DNA of 64,000 nt, taken from contig NZ_BOOR01000017.1 in NCBI RefSeq assembly GCF_016863335.1, positions 62,001-126,000 on the forward strand, given 5' to 3'. Positions within the stretch are counted from its first letter, which is position 1. Every line of letters begins with the position of its first letter. The notes beneath the pieces are model-generated. The model made no database searches. It was not told where the DNA came from and was given only the letters and a program-made list of their open reading frames with translations. Below are positions 7,531 to 14,823 of this stretch, piece by piece. The translations under genes were made by a program, and so were the position numbers. This DNA comes from Planotetraspora thailandica. Lineage in GTDB: Bacteria > Actinomycetota > Actinomycetes > Streptosporangiales > Streptosporangiaceae.

Positions 7531-8376
7531 ATGACGCAAGGCCCGCTCGCGGATTTCCTCCGAGCTCGGCGAATAGCGACAACCGTCGATCAAGTCGGTC
7601 TGTCCGCGGGCGGACGACGCCGCACCAGTGGGCTCCGCCGCGAAGAAGTGGCCATGCTGGCCGGCGTCAGCACCGACTACTACGTCCGCCTCGAACAGGG
7701 CCGGGAACGGAATCCATCGGATCAAGTGATCGAGGCCCTGGCGCGGGTCTTCTGCCTCGACACGGACGCCACCGTCTACCTCCACGAGCTCGTACATCCC
7801 CGAGAGGGCGGGAGAACGTTCACTGACCGGGACGACCATGTCGACCCGAACGTGGTCCGCCTGATGGAGCAATGGACAGCCGCGGTGGCTTTCGTGGTGA
7901 ACCACCGCTTGGACATCCTGGCCGGTAACCGGCTGGGCACCGCCTTGTGGGATGGGTACGAGCACTCCCCCAACCTGTTGCGGTTCGCCTTCCTCAATCC
8001 GGAGTCGCGTGAGTTCTATCTGGAATGGGAGGAGGACGCCGTATCCATGGTGGCCCATCTACGCGCCATGACGGTCGGGGTCCGCAACGACCCGCTTCTG
8101 AGCGGTCTGATCGAGGAGCTTTCCAGCAACAGCGCGGACTTCCGCAGGTTGTGGGCGCGCCACGACGTGCTCGTCAAGAAGCAGGAACGCAAGCACCTGC
8201 ACCATCGGGTCGTCGGTGATCTGCACCTTTGGCACGAGACGTTCGCCATCGGCAACGCCCCCGGTCAGCTCCTTTTCGTCGCGCAGGCTGAGCCTGGCAG
8301 CCCGTCGGAGAGCGCCCTCGGTGCGCTGGCCATGAACGTCGGCAACAGCGAAGCGAGACCCGCGCCCCGATGTTGA
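7531..8376 (+). CDS. XRE-family regulator with MmyB-like ligand-binding domain
   Basis: 281 residues. Residues 1-75 form a helix-turn-helix of the actinomycete type: LADFLRARR, then GLRREEVAMLAGVSTDYYVR and LEQGRERNPSDQVI. Residues 110-265 match the MmyB-like PAS-fold domain, with EFYLEWEEDAVSMVAHLRA and the closing AEPGSPSESAL. These one-component regulators usually control a neighbouring oxidoreductase gene and may sense fatty acids. No such target is adjacent here: the gene to its left is a fragment of its own paralogue. The start has no strong ribosome binding site but gives the standard family N-terminus. Confidence 0.9.
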   Translation: MTQGPLADFLRARRIATTVDQVGLSAGGRRRTSGLRREEVAMLAGVSTDYYVRLEQGRERNPSDQVIEALARVFCLDTDATVYLHELVHPREGGRTFTDRDDHVDPNVVRLMEQWTAAVAFVVNHRLDILAGNRLGTALWDGYEHSPNLLRFAFLNPESREFYLEWEEDAVSMVAHLRAMTVGVRNDPLLSGLIEELSSNSADFRRLWARHDVLVKKQERKHLHHRVVGDLHLWHETFAIGNAPGQLLFVAQAEPGSPSESALGALAMNVGNSEARPAPRC

Positions 8377-8395
8377 CGGTCTTCAGACCTTCGCT

Positions 8396-8878
8396 TCAGC
8401 CGTGTGGCTCCAGTACGCCTTCCAGCGCCGCCGCGCTCACCCCTCCCGGCGGTAGGTACGCCGCACCCGCCACGCGGTGGCCGGCGACCACCACGAACCG
8501 CACCCCGGCGTCCTTGCCGGTCTTGGGGGCGGTCGCCACCGCAGCTGCCGCCTCGTCGCCATCCGCCACGACCGTACGGCAGTGCAAGCCGACCAGGGTG
8601 CCGACGTACGCCGCCGGATCCGCCTTCGGTGGAAGGGCGAAACGCTGCACGATCAGCTTCCCGCCCGACCTTTGGGCCATATCCTGCAACGCCGTCCAAG
8701 CGGGGCTATGGACGCCCGCGGACGAGCCCAGCAGGCAGGCCCGGTCGGCAGCGGCGACATGGGAAACAGGTTCTGGAGGAGACCCGCCCCCGGCGAACAG
8801 CAGCCACCCGCCGACCGCCAGACCCACGACGCCGACACCTCCACCGCCGACGAGTGCGATCTTCCTTCTGCGGCTCAC
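8396..8878 (-). CDS. Membrane-anchored extracytoplasmic protein of unknown function
   Basis: 160 residues from a GTG at 8878 whose GTGA overlaps the stop of the upstream SMI1-type gene by four bases, so the two are translationally coupled. After SRRRK comes one hydrophobic segment (IALVGGGGVGVVGLAVGGWL), so the protein is probably tethered outside the membrane. The remainder, with ACLLGSSAGVHSPAWTALQD, FALPPKADPAAYVGTLVGL and VRFVVVAGH, loosely resembles the first lobe of a BMP-type periplasmic binding protein. That resemblance is weak. I do not recognise a named family. Confidence 0.65.
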   Translation of the reverse strand: MSRRRKIALVGGGGVGVVGLAVGGWLLFAGGGSPPEPVSHVAAADRACLLGSSAGVHSPAWTALQDMAQRSGGKLIVQRFALPPKADPAAYVGTLVGLHCRTVVADGDEAAAAVATAPKTGKDAGVRFVVVAGHRVAGAAYLPPGGVSAAALEGVLEPHG

Positions 8879-9936
8879 GGCCACGACCCCCAGGCGATGT
8901 CGACCGCGCTCTCCTGCATGTTGTGCCCGACCACAATGCCGTGCCGGGCGCGGGCCGCGCCGATCGCCGGGTCCTCCACCGTCACGGCAAGGCGCCAATC
9001 GTCCTCGTGGCTCATGGCCTGCACCATCTCGCGCCACGACATCCCAGTGTCGTTCAACGCCGCCGACAGCCGAATGTCGAGGACGACCAACCCGTTCACG
9101 TGGTCGACCTCCGGGACCAAACCAGTGCAGTGCAGCACACTCCCGGGCGGCCCCTCGATGTACACCGTCGCCCGAACCGGGCCGCTCGGCTCCACATCCA
9201 GCGTCGCCGACACGCGCAGATCGTCACCGTCCAGCCCGAACCCCTCCACCGTCAACCTGGCAACCGGAGGAAGGCCTCCGCCATACCCCGGTCCGGCTAT
9301 CCAGGTGACCTCGCCCTGCTCAGCCCGCTCTCGCTCCCGCTCCTCCCAGAAATCATCCAAATACGCCCAGGGATCCTGCCCGGCAGCCTGCAAGGCCCCT
9401 TCCTCCTGATCGGACAGGAACCGGGAATGCGGATATCCGACGATCCCCGGCAGATTGGTCGGGCGTTCCAGCCGATCTCCCAGCATCCGGACAAGGAACT
9501 CCGCCATCCCGTAAGGGAACTCAAACGCGAAGCGAGGCCGGTAGCCGGCCACCACCACCGGCCACTCGTCCGGGTCCCCACCCGTGACCCGCCACATCAG
9601 GTCATAGCCGATCGGGGTGACGCCCCACCTGAGCAGTGATCCCGGTGCCGGCCAGGCCGGAAAGACCACTTCCCCATAAAAAGTGTGGAATTCGCTCTCG
9701 ACGCCAGGGGCCACGCGGCGCACGGTACGCACCCCGGGTTCACCGGCCCGGTTCTCCGGAGGAGCAACGGCGACAAGGTCGTCGATGCTCCCCTGCCCGT
9801 AGATATCCATGAAGTCACGGAAATCCCGGGGAAACGCCGTTCCCCACTCGGCCTGGATGTCGTCCCAGGCCAGGACTTCCACCTCCGCCAATGGGGGCGG
9901 CAGGATTTGCGTCAGTTGCCGCACTGCTGGATGCAT
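8875..9936 (-). CDS. SMI1/KNR4 family protein (immunity-type), larger copy
   Basis: 353 residues from the ATG at 9936, chosen for AGGAAGG eight bases upstream; the frame is open to 10098 but the extra 50 residues look unlike coding sequence. Residues 15-150 have the SMI1/KNR4 pattern (WDDIQAEWGTAFPRDFRDFM, DIYGQGSIDDLV, later LMWRVTGGDPDEWPVVV). The second half, from about residue 200, has beta-rich text of unknown fold. Bacterial SMI1/KNR4 proteins are mostly immunity proteins that neutralise nuclease or other polymorphic toxins. It lies just behind a smaller SMI1 gene. Confidence 0.8.
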   Translation of the reverse strand: MHPAVRQLTQILPPPLAEVEVLAWDDIQAEWGTAFPRDFRDFMDIYGQGSIDDLVAVAPPENRAGEPGVRTVRRVAPGVESEFHTFYGEVVFPAWPAPGSLLRWGVTPIGYDLMWRVTGGDPDEWPVVVAGYRPRFAFEFPYGMAEFLVRMLGDRLERPTNLPGIVGYPHSRFLSDQEEGALQAAGQDPWAYLDDFWEERERERAEQGEVTWIAGPGYGGGLPPVARLTVEGFGLDGDDLRVSATLDVEPSGPVRATVYIEGPPGSVLHCTGLVPEVDHVNGLVVLDIRLSAALNDTGMSWREMVQAMSHEDDWRLAVTVEDPAIGAARARHGIVVGHNMQESAVDIAWGSWP

Positions 9937-10094
9937 GTCCATTTCCTTCCTACGCCCTGTCACCGGACTCCGGGTGTCGGCAGGGAGTTCGTACAGGACG
10001 TGCACGAGGTGAGGCCGATGTTCACCCAGGCATGCTGCGTCTTGCTGTAGATCACATTGGGCACGACATCTGAATTCCAGCATGTTCGCGGTGG

Positions 10095-10628
10095 TCATTC
10101 GTCCTCGTCACGCCAGTTCCTGTACAGAGGACGAGGAGAGGGAAAGTCCGCGGCGGCGAACGGGCTCGAATACCGCCCGGTGACGATCGCCAGCAGGAAT
10201 TCCGCCATGCCTCCGTCGAATGATGACCAGGACCTGCCCTGATGGTTCTTCACGGCGACGGACCACTGATCGGGATCGTCGCTCCCGAGTACCCAGAAAG
10301 CATCGTCGCCGTCCGGGTCGGACGCCCAGCGAATCAGTTTCTCGGTGCCCGGATAGGGAGGGTACGGGTAGGGGTGGTTCTCGTCCTCCTCTGCCGGTGA
10401 CTCGAGGTCTTCGAGCAGATCTCCGTAAAACGACTCGCCGGTAGGCGGAGTGGAGATCCCCAGGTAGTCGTCGATGGTCCCGCCCCCATAGACGGATACG
10501 AAGTCACGGTAATCCTGTGGGAAACGAAGGCCGCACTGCTCGTACACCGCGTCCCAGTCGGCCATGTCTCCGCGCGCTGGCGGGTGCATGACCTCCCGCA
10601 GCCGTTCGACAGCCCATTGCATGTTCAT
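10095..10628 (-). CDS. SMI1/KNR4 family protein (immunity-type), smaller copy
   Basis: 177 residues. The SMI1/KNR4 signature is strong: WDAVYEQCGLRFPQDYRDFV, SVYGGGTIDDYLGI, then FWVLGSDDPDQWSVAVKN and a closing FLLAIVTGRYSSPF. It shares these landmarks with the larger copy encoded next, so the pair arose by duplication. AGGAGAGG lies 13 bases before the ATG. Just upstream on the same strand is what may be the tail of a nuclease toxin (10680..10893), which would make this its former immunity gene. A direct toxin partner is not present intact in the window. Confidence 0.82.
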   Translation of the reverse strand: MNMQWAVERLREVMHPPARGDMADWDAVYEQCGLRFPQDYRDFVSVYGGGTIDDYLGISTPPTGESFYGDLLEDLESPAEEDENHPYPYPPYPGTEKLIRWASDPDGDDAFWVLGSDDPDQWSVAVKNHQGRSWSSFDGGMAEFLLAIVTGRYSSPFAAADFPSPRPLYRNWRDEDE

Positions 10629-10679
10629 GACGTCGGCACATCCTCTCCTGTGCGGCCATCCACCACCGTGCCGAGATTC

Positions 10680-10893
10680 TTCCGGCCGGAACGGTGCTCA
10701 TGAGATCGGGCGCGTAACGGCTCCCGGTATCCAGAGGACTTCTGTCGGCATCCCAGGACGTGGCAGTCATGGCGAATGCCTCGGGAACCACCCGATTTCC
10801 GGCGTAGACGGGTACCACGCGGTACAGAACGGTGTCGCCTTCTGCCACCTCGACGAGCTTGCCAGGGCACGCGGAAACGCGGTGGCCTGAGCT
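10680..10893 (-). pseudogene. Possible C-terminal relic of a DNA/RNA non-specific endonuclease toxin
   Basis: After an in-frame TGA at 10894..10896, the minus strand encodes CPGKLVEVAEGDTVLYRVV, PVYAGNRVVPEAFAMTA and then PDLMSTVP. Text of the form GxTVxYxVxPVYxGxxxVPxxxxMxA is typical of the last strands of the endonuclease domain found at the end of polymorphic toxins. No start, no catalytic HxxP region and no proper stop remain. The support is motif resemblance plus location directly upstream of two SMI1 immunity-type genes, so the call is tentative. Confidence 0.35.
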
Positions 10894-11072
10894 TCAGCGA
10901 AGCTGGTCGGCATCTTGCCTGACCCGGAAGCCACGCGGGCTGCGGCGCGGCTGTGCAGAAGACGGAAGGGTGCGCCCGTGGCGACTGCTAACCGGGCGTT
11001 AACTCGCACTCATGCAATCTTCTGCCATCCTCACGGGCGCGAGGCGCGTGACAGCATCACTGGAGCCGCATC

Positions 11073-11255
11073 ATGCGTGTGTCGGACCTGCTGAAACTCG
11101 TGGGGAAGCTATTCCTCGTTTTCGTCGCGTTCGGTCTGATCCTTGTAGGCCTCGGCAGCGGAATGGGTGAAGTCGAACTCGGCATATGGGCGGTACTGCT
11201 AATCGCCGCGCTCTATCTGACCTGCGTCCAGCACATACGTCGAGTCCGCTCATAG
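11073..11255 (+). CDS. Small membrane protein, two predicted transmembrane segments
   Basis: 60 residues with GGAG seven bases before the ATG. Segments LFLVFVAFGLILVGLGSG and LGIWAVLLIAALYLTCV are long enough to span the membrane, and the short basic tail HIRRVRS would face the cytoplasm. It stands alone between the SMI1 genes and the glycoside-hydrolase-like gene. I recognise no family. Reading frame, ribosome binding site and clean hydrophobic pattern support it being a real small gene. Confidence 0.6.
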   Translation: MRVSDLLKLVGKLFLVFVAFGLILVGLGSGMGEVELGIWAVLLIAALYLTCVQHIRRVRS

Positions 11256-11337
11256 GTATTCAGCGCATTCTTCTCAACGGCTGAATGCCCGACGGCGTGG
11301 GCTCTCGCCGCAGAAGGTGACGATCTAGGATCTGGAC

Positions 11338-12300
11338 ATGACTGCTCCCTTGGTTTTCGGGGTCTTCCCGCTGGGGATCGCCGGTGGGCCGGATGGGCTC
11401 GCCATAGGGCCGCCGGACGACTTCGAAGCGATCGGGCGTGCGCTCGGCGAACTGCAGGGGGATGGCAAGCCGCTGCTGCCGCGGATGTACGTGGTCTGGT
11501 CTGGGCCCGAGTCGACCGCGGCGGTGAGCGCGCAAGTGGCTGAGCTCGCCGGAATCGGTGTTCCGCTGGACTTGGTGCTGTGCTACCGGGATCCCAGTGG
11601 TGATGTGGCCGCGTGGGCGTCGTTCGTGTCGCAGGTGGTGGCGCGGCATGGGCGGGAACTCGCCGCGCTCCAGGTCACCGGTGAGCCGAACCTGACCTGG
11701 GCCGGAGCCGCCGCGGACGGGGCGTTCCCCGGCGCGCGCGATGCTCTGATGCAAGGGGTGCTGGCCGGCGCGGCCGCCAAACGGGAGGTAGGGGCCGCGG
11801 TGGCGATCGGCTTCGCGGTGGTCCCCGACATCGATCCGGCGGCGAGTGGTTTCTGGGCTGAGATCCGGGATTCGGGAGGCGCGGAGTTCGCTGCGGCGGT
11901 CGACTATGCGGGCATCGACATCTACCCGGACGTCTTCGGCCCGAGGCTGAGCCCGGCCGAACTGCCGGCCACCGTGGAACAACTGCTTCGCGACTTTCGA
12001 GAACGAGACCTGGCCACGGCAGGCATCCCGGCCTCTGTGCCGATCCGGATCTGCGAGAACGGCTGGCCGACCGGCCCGGATCGGCCGGAGGAGCAGCAGG
12101 CGGTCGTCTTGGAGAGCATCATCCGCACCGTGCATGCTCTGCGCACCGACCTGAATGTCACGCACTGGGAGCTGTTCACCCTCCGCGACGCCGACAGCTC
12201 CAAGGACGACCTGTTCCATCGGTTCGGCATCCTGCGCGACGATTACTCCCCCAAACCCGCGTTCCACACCCTGCGCCGACTGATCTCCGAACTCGGCTGA
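11338..12300 (+). CDS. Glycoside-hydrolase-like (beta/alpha)8 protein
   Basis: 320 residues with no signal peptide. Alternating strands and helices fit a TIM barrel: FGVFPLG, PRMYVVWSG, LDLVLCYR, ALQVTGEPNLTW, GIDIYPDVFG, ICENGWPTG and THWELFTLRD. A glutamate after strand 4 (VTGEPN) and another near strand 7 (ICENGWPTG) sit where clan GH-A glycosidases place the acid/base and nucleophile. That makes a cytoplasmic glycosidase plausible, but I cannot name the GH family or substrate. A non-enzymatic barrel is also possible. Confidence 0.6.
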   Translation: MTAPLVFGVFPLGIAGGPDGLAIGPPDDFEAIGRALGELQGDGKPLLPRMYVVWSGPESTAAVSAQVAELAGIGVPLDLVLCYRDPSGDVAAWASFVSQVVARHGRELAALQVTGEPNLTWAGAAADGAFPGARDALMQGVLAGAAAKREVGAAVAIGFAVVPDIDPAASGFWAEIRDSGGAEFAAAVDYAGIDIYPDVFGPRLSPAELPATVEQLLRDFRERDLATAGIPASVPIRICENGWPTGPDRPEEQQAVVLESIIRTVHALRTDLNVTHWELFTLRDADSSKDDLFHRFGILRDDYSPKPAFHTLRRLISELG

Positions 12301-12380
12301 CCTCTTCCCGCCGCGCCCGGTCGAAGCCCGCCGGCTTGCCGCCCGAACACAAAAACCCCACACTTCCCATCGGTAAGGTC

Positions 12381-12409
12381 TTGATTGTGAGGTAGGCCAC
12401 TCTTACAGT
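12381..12409 (+). promoter_or_regulatory. Candidate sigma-70-like promoter for the symporter gene
   Basis: TTGATT at 12381 and TACAGT at 12404 are separated by 17 bases within an AT-rich patch. It would give a leader of roughly 170 bases before the symporter ATG at 12592. Confidence 0.35.
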
Positions 12410-12532
12410 CAGAAGACAATCCCATTTCACTACGGTTTACCGAGTTTGTGAGGTTGCCATTCCGACTGTTCGGCTTGTGGCGCGGCTACACATCGATCTC
12501 TGTCGTCTGCCCGGCTCCCTCTGTCCCTGATC

Positions 12533-12548
12533 GCGCTCCGAGGAGCGC
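12533..12548 (+). other. Stem-loop in the long leader of the symporter gene
   Basis: GCGCTCC-GA-GGAGCGC is a perfect seven-base inverted repeat with a two-base centre, 44 bases upstream of the ATG. It may be a leader hairpin or an operator. Confidence 0.3.
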
Positions 12549-12591
12549 TCGATCCCCGACCCCTACCCCCCTTCCGTATGCCGTTTCAGGC

Positions 12592-13908
12592 ATGCCATCT
12601 TTCGGAGCCTTCCTCATCGTGAAGAGATTCCCTTTCTCTCTGCAGTTGCTGCTGGGCTTGGCCGTGGGAGTGGCCCTCGGCTTCGCCGCCCGCATCTGGG
12701 ACGTCGCCTGGCTGGCCACGACCCTCACCGAAGTCGGAAGCATCTTCGTCCAACTGCTCAAGCTGGCGGTGCCGCCGCTGGTCTTCACGGCCGTAGTGGT
12801 CAGCGTCGCCAACCTCCGCAACGTCACCGGCGCGGCCAGGCTGGCGGGAAAGACGTTGTTCTGGTTCCTGGCCACCGCGCTGATCGCCGTCATCGTCGGC
12901 ATCGGCCTCGGGCTGATCATCAACCCCGGCCAGGGCGTCACCTTGAGCACGGAGGGCGCGAAGGCGCCCGAGAACGTCGGCACCTGGATCGACTTCCTCA
13001 CCGGCATCATCCCGACGAACATCGTCACCGCGTTCACCGAGCTCAACGTCCTCCAGATCGTCTTCCTGGGGATCGTCCTCGGCGCGGCGGCCATCGCGAT
13101 CGGCGAGAAGGCCGAGCCGTTCCTCACCTTCAGCCGCTCGATCCTCGAACTGGTCCAGAAGGCGCTGTGGTGGGTCATCCGCCTGGCTCCCATCGGGACC
13201 GCCGGCCTGATCGGCAAGTCGGTCGCCACGTACGGATGGGACCTGCTCGCGCCGCTGGCCAAGCTCAGCCTCGGCGTCTACATCGGCTGCTTCATCGTGT
13301 TGCTGGCCGTCTATCCGACGCTGCTAGCGCTGGTCGGCAAGGTCAACCCGATCATGTTCTTCCGCAACGCGTGGCCCGCGATCGAGTTGGCCTTCGTCTC
13401 CCGCTCCTCGGTCGGAACGCTGCCGGTGACCCAGAAGGTCACGATCGAGCGTCTGGGCGTCGACCGCGACTACGCCTCTTTCGCCGTGCCGTTCGGTGCG
13501 ACCACCAAGATGGACGGCTGCGCCTCGATCTATCCGGCGCTGGCGGCGATCTTCGTGGCGCAGGTGTTCAACGTCCCGCTGGGAGTCGGCGACTATCTGC
13601 TGATCGCATTCGTCTCCGTGGTCGGCTCGGCTGCGACGGCCGGTCTGACCGGCGCGATCGTTATGCTCACCCTGACGCTGAGCACGCTGGGCCTGCCGCT
13701 CGAAGGCGTCGGCCTGTTGCTGGCCATCGACCCGATCCTCGACATGATCCGCACCGCGACCAACGTCGCGGGACAGATCGTGGTGCCGGTCCTTGTCGCC
13801 CGCAGCGAGGGCCGTCTCGACGAGGCGGTGCTCAACGCTCCTCCGCAGCCGCTGGACAAGGCTCCGGTGAGCCCGCCGCGCACCTCGGGCGAACCGGCGA
13901 TCGCATGA
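12592..13908 (+). CDS. Dicarboxylate/amino acid:cation symporter (DAACS family)
   Basis: About 438 residues from the ATG at 12592; a GTG at 12619 is an alternative start. Family hallmarks are the serine-rich hairpin SRSSVGTLPVTQKV, the substrate-binding FAVPFGATTKMDGCASIYPA and the cation-site helix AIDPILDMIRTATNVAGQ. Eight or so hydrophobic helices surround two re-entrant loops. Members import glutamate, aspartate or C4-dicarboxylates with sodium or protons across the cytoplasmic membrane. The gene is monocistronic and ends just before a strong hairpin shared with the convergent TetR gene. The exact substrate cannot be read from sequence alone. Confidence 0.93.
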   Translation: MPSFGAFLIVKRFPFSLQLLLGLAVGVALGFAARIWDVAWLATTLTEVGSIFVQLLKLAVPPLVFTAVVVSVANLRNVTGAARLAGKTLFWFLATALIAVIVGIGLGLIINPGQGVTLSTEGAKAPENVGTWIDFLTGIIPTNIVTAFTELNVLQIVFLGIVLGAAAIAIGEKAEPFLTFSRSILELVQKALWWVIRLAPIGTAGLIGKSVATYGWDLLAPLAKLSLGVYIGCFIVLLAVYPTLLALVGKVNPIMFFRNAWPAIELAFVSRSSVGTLPVTQKVTIERLGVDRDYASFAVPFGATTKMDGCASIYPALAAIFVAQVFNVPLGVGDYLLIAFVSVVGSAATAGLTGAIVMLTLTLSTLGLPLEGVGLLLAIDPILDMIRTATNVAGQIVVPVLVARSEGRLDEAVLNAPPQPLDKAPVSPPRTSGEPAIA

Positions 13909-13923
13909 CGTTCTCCGCCGAAT

Positions 13924-13963
13924 GAGTAGGCGAGGCGGCCCGCAGGGGCCGCCTCGCCTACTC
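13924..13963. terminator. Hairpin terminator between convergent symporter and TetR genes
   Basis: An 18-base perfect inverted repeat (13924..13941 with 13946..13963) with a GCAG loop lies between the two converging stop codons. It has no long T-run, as is common in actinomycetes, and can serve both strands. Confidence 0.8.
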
Positions 13964-13992
13964 ACGTTCCAGGAGCTGCCTGACCGAGCGGA

Positions 13993-14703
13993 TCAGGCGG
14001 TCATGTCGGTCAGCCGGTCGAGCCATTCCATCAGCAGCACGTGCTCGGCCCGTGTGAAGCCGGGCACGGAGTCGTTGTTCGCCAGCTTCTCGCGGAGCGC
14101 GACAGCCAGGCTCGGCATGGTCGATGCCGTCGGCAGGTCTTCGTCGGCCAGGATCGCGGACAGCGCCCGCTCGCGGGCGACCTTCAGAAATTCGGGATCC
14201 CGTTGGTCGGGCGGAACGGCCAGCTGCCCGCATACGACGCCGAGGCCGCCTGCGCGCACGAGCGCGGTCGCCCGATCGACGCTCATGCGCAACCTGCCCG
14301 CCTCGCCGATCCGTGCGATCATCCGGCGGAGCTGAGCGAAAGCCTCCGCGCTGGCCGTCGACATCCTGCCCGACTGCGAGTTGACGAAGGCGAGGACGTA
14401 GAACGCCGGCCTCTGCAGGCCGAAGCTGACGTGCAGGTCCCACGCCTCGCGGAGATCCTCAACGGGGTCGTCGGTGACGGCCAGGCCGCCCTTGTCCTTC
14501 AGATAGTCGCGCAGGCCGAAGGACGCGACCGCGTCGAGCAGTCCCTCCTTGTCACCGAAGAGCCGGTAGATCGTCGGCCGTTGCACCCCGGCCACCGTGC
14601 TGACCGCACGGGTGGTGACCGCGTCCGGTCCGCCCGAAACGAGCAGGTCAGCGGCCGCCCGGACGAGTTCGTCCCGTGTTGTCGAAGGTGCCACCTGCGT
14701 CAT
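13993..14703 (-). CDS. TetR-family regulator of the adjacent MFS exporter
   Basis: 236 residues. The N-terminal DNA-binding domain reads RDELVRAAADLLVSGG, then AVSTVAGVQRPTIYRLFGDK and EGLLDAVASFG, the standard TetR helix-turn-helix. The C-terminal two thirds are helical and variable, as expected for the ligand pocket. It is divergent from an MFS exporter at 14824, and the gap holds an eight-base inverted repeat. Repression of the exporter, relieved by its substrate, is the usual arrangement. Confidence 0.92.
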   Translation of the reverse strand: MTQVAPSTTRDELVRAAADLLVSGGPDAVTTRAVSTVAGVQRPTIYRLFGDKEGLLDAVASFGLRDYLKDKGGLAVTDDPVEDLREAWDLHVSFGLQRPAFYVLAFVNSQSGRMSTASAEAFAQLRRMIARIGEAGRLRMSVDRATALVRAGGLGVVCGQLAVPPDQRDPEFLKVARERALSAILADEDLPTASTMPSLAVALREKLANNDSVPGFTRAEHVLLMEWLDRLTDMTA

Positions 14704-14704
14704 G

Positions 14705-14751
14705 AACCAATGTTAACAGGATCACGTTTCCATTGGTTATTACCGTCGGTA
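14705..14751. promoter_or_regulatory. Candidate TetR operators in the divergent gap
   Basis: AACCAATG (14705..14712) and CATTGGTT (14731..14738) form a perfect inverted repeat with an 18-base spacer. Just after it, TACCG-T-CGGTA (14741..14751) is a second perfect palindrome. They lie between the TetR start and the exporter start. Confidence 0.55.
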
Positions 14752-14823
14752 GCATCTGGGATGTAACCACTGGAACACGCATAAGGGCCGCAGCCCGACC
14801 ACAGGGGAAAGTGACGCGGACGG

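Noticed and set aside
9937-10098. N-terminal extension of the larger SMI1 protein from an ATG at 10098 that overlaps the previous stop
   Set aside because: The 50 added residues are unlike the family, and a good ribosome binding site stands before 9936. The four-base overlap is noted but less convincing.
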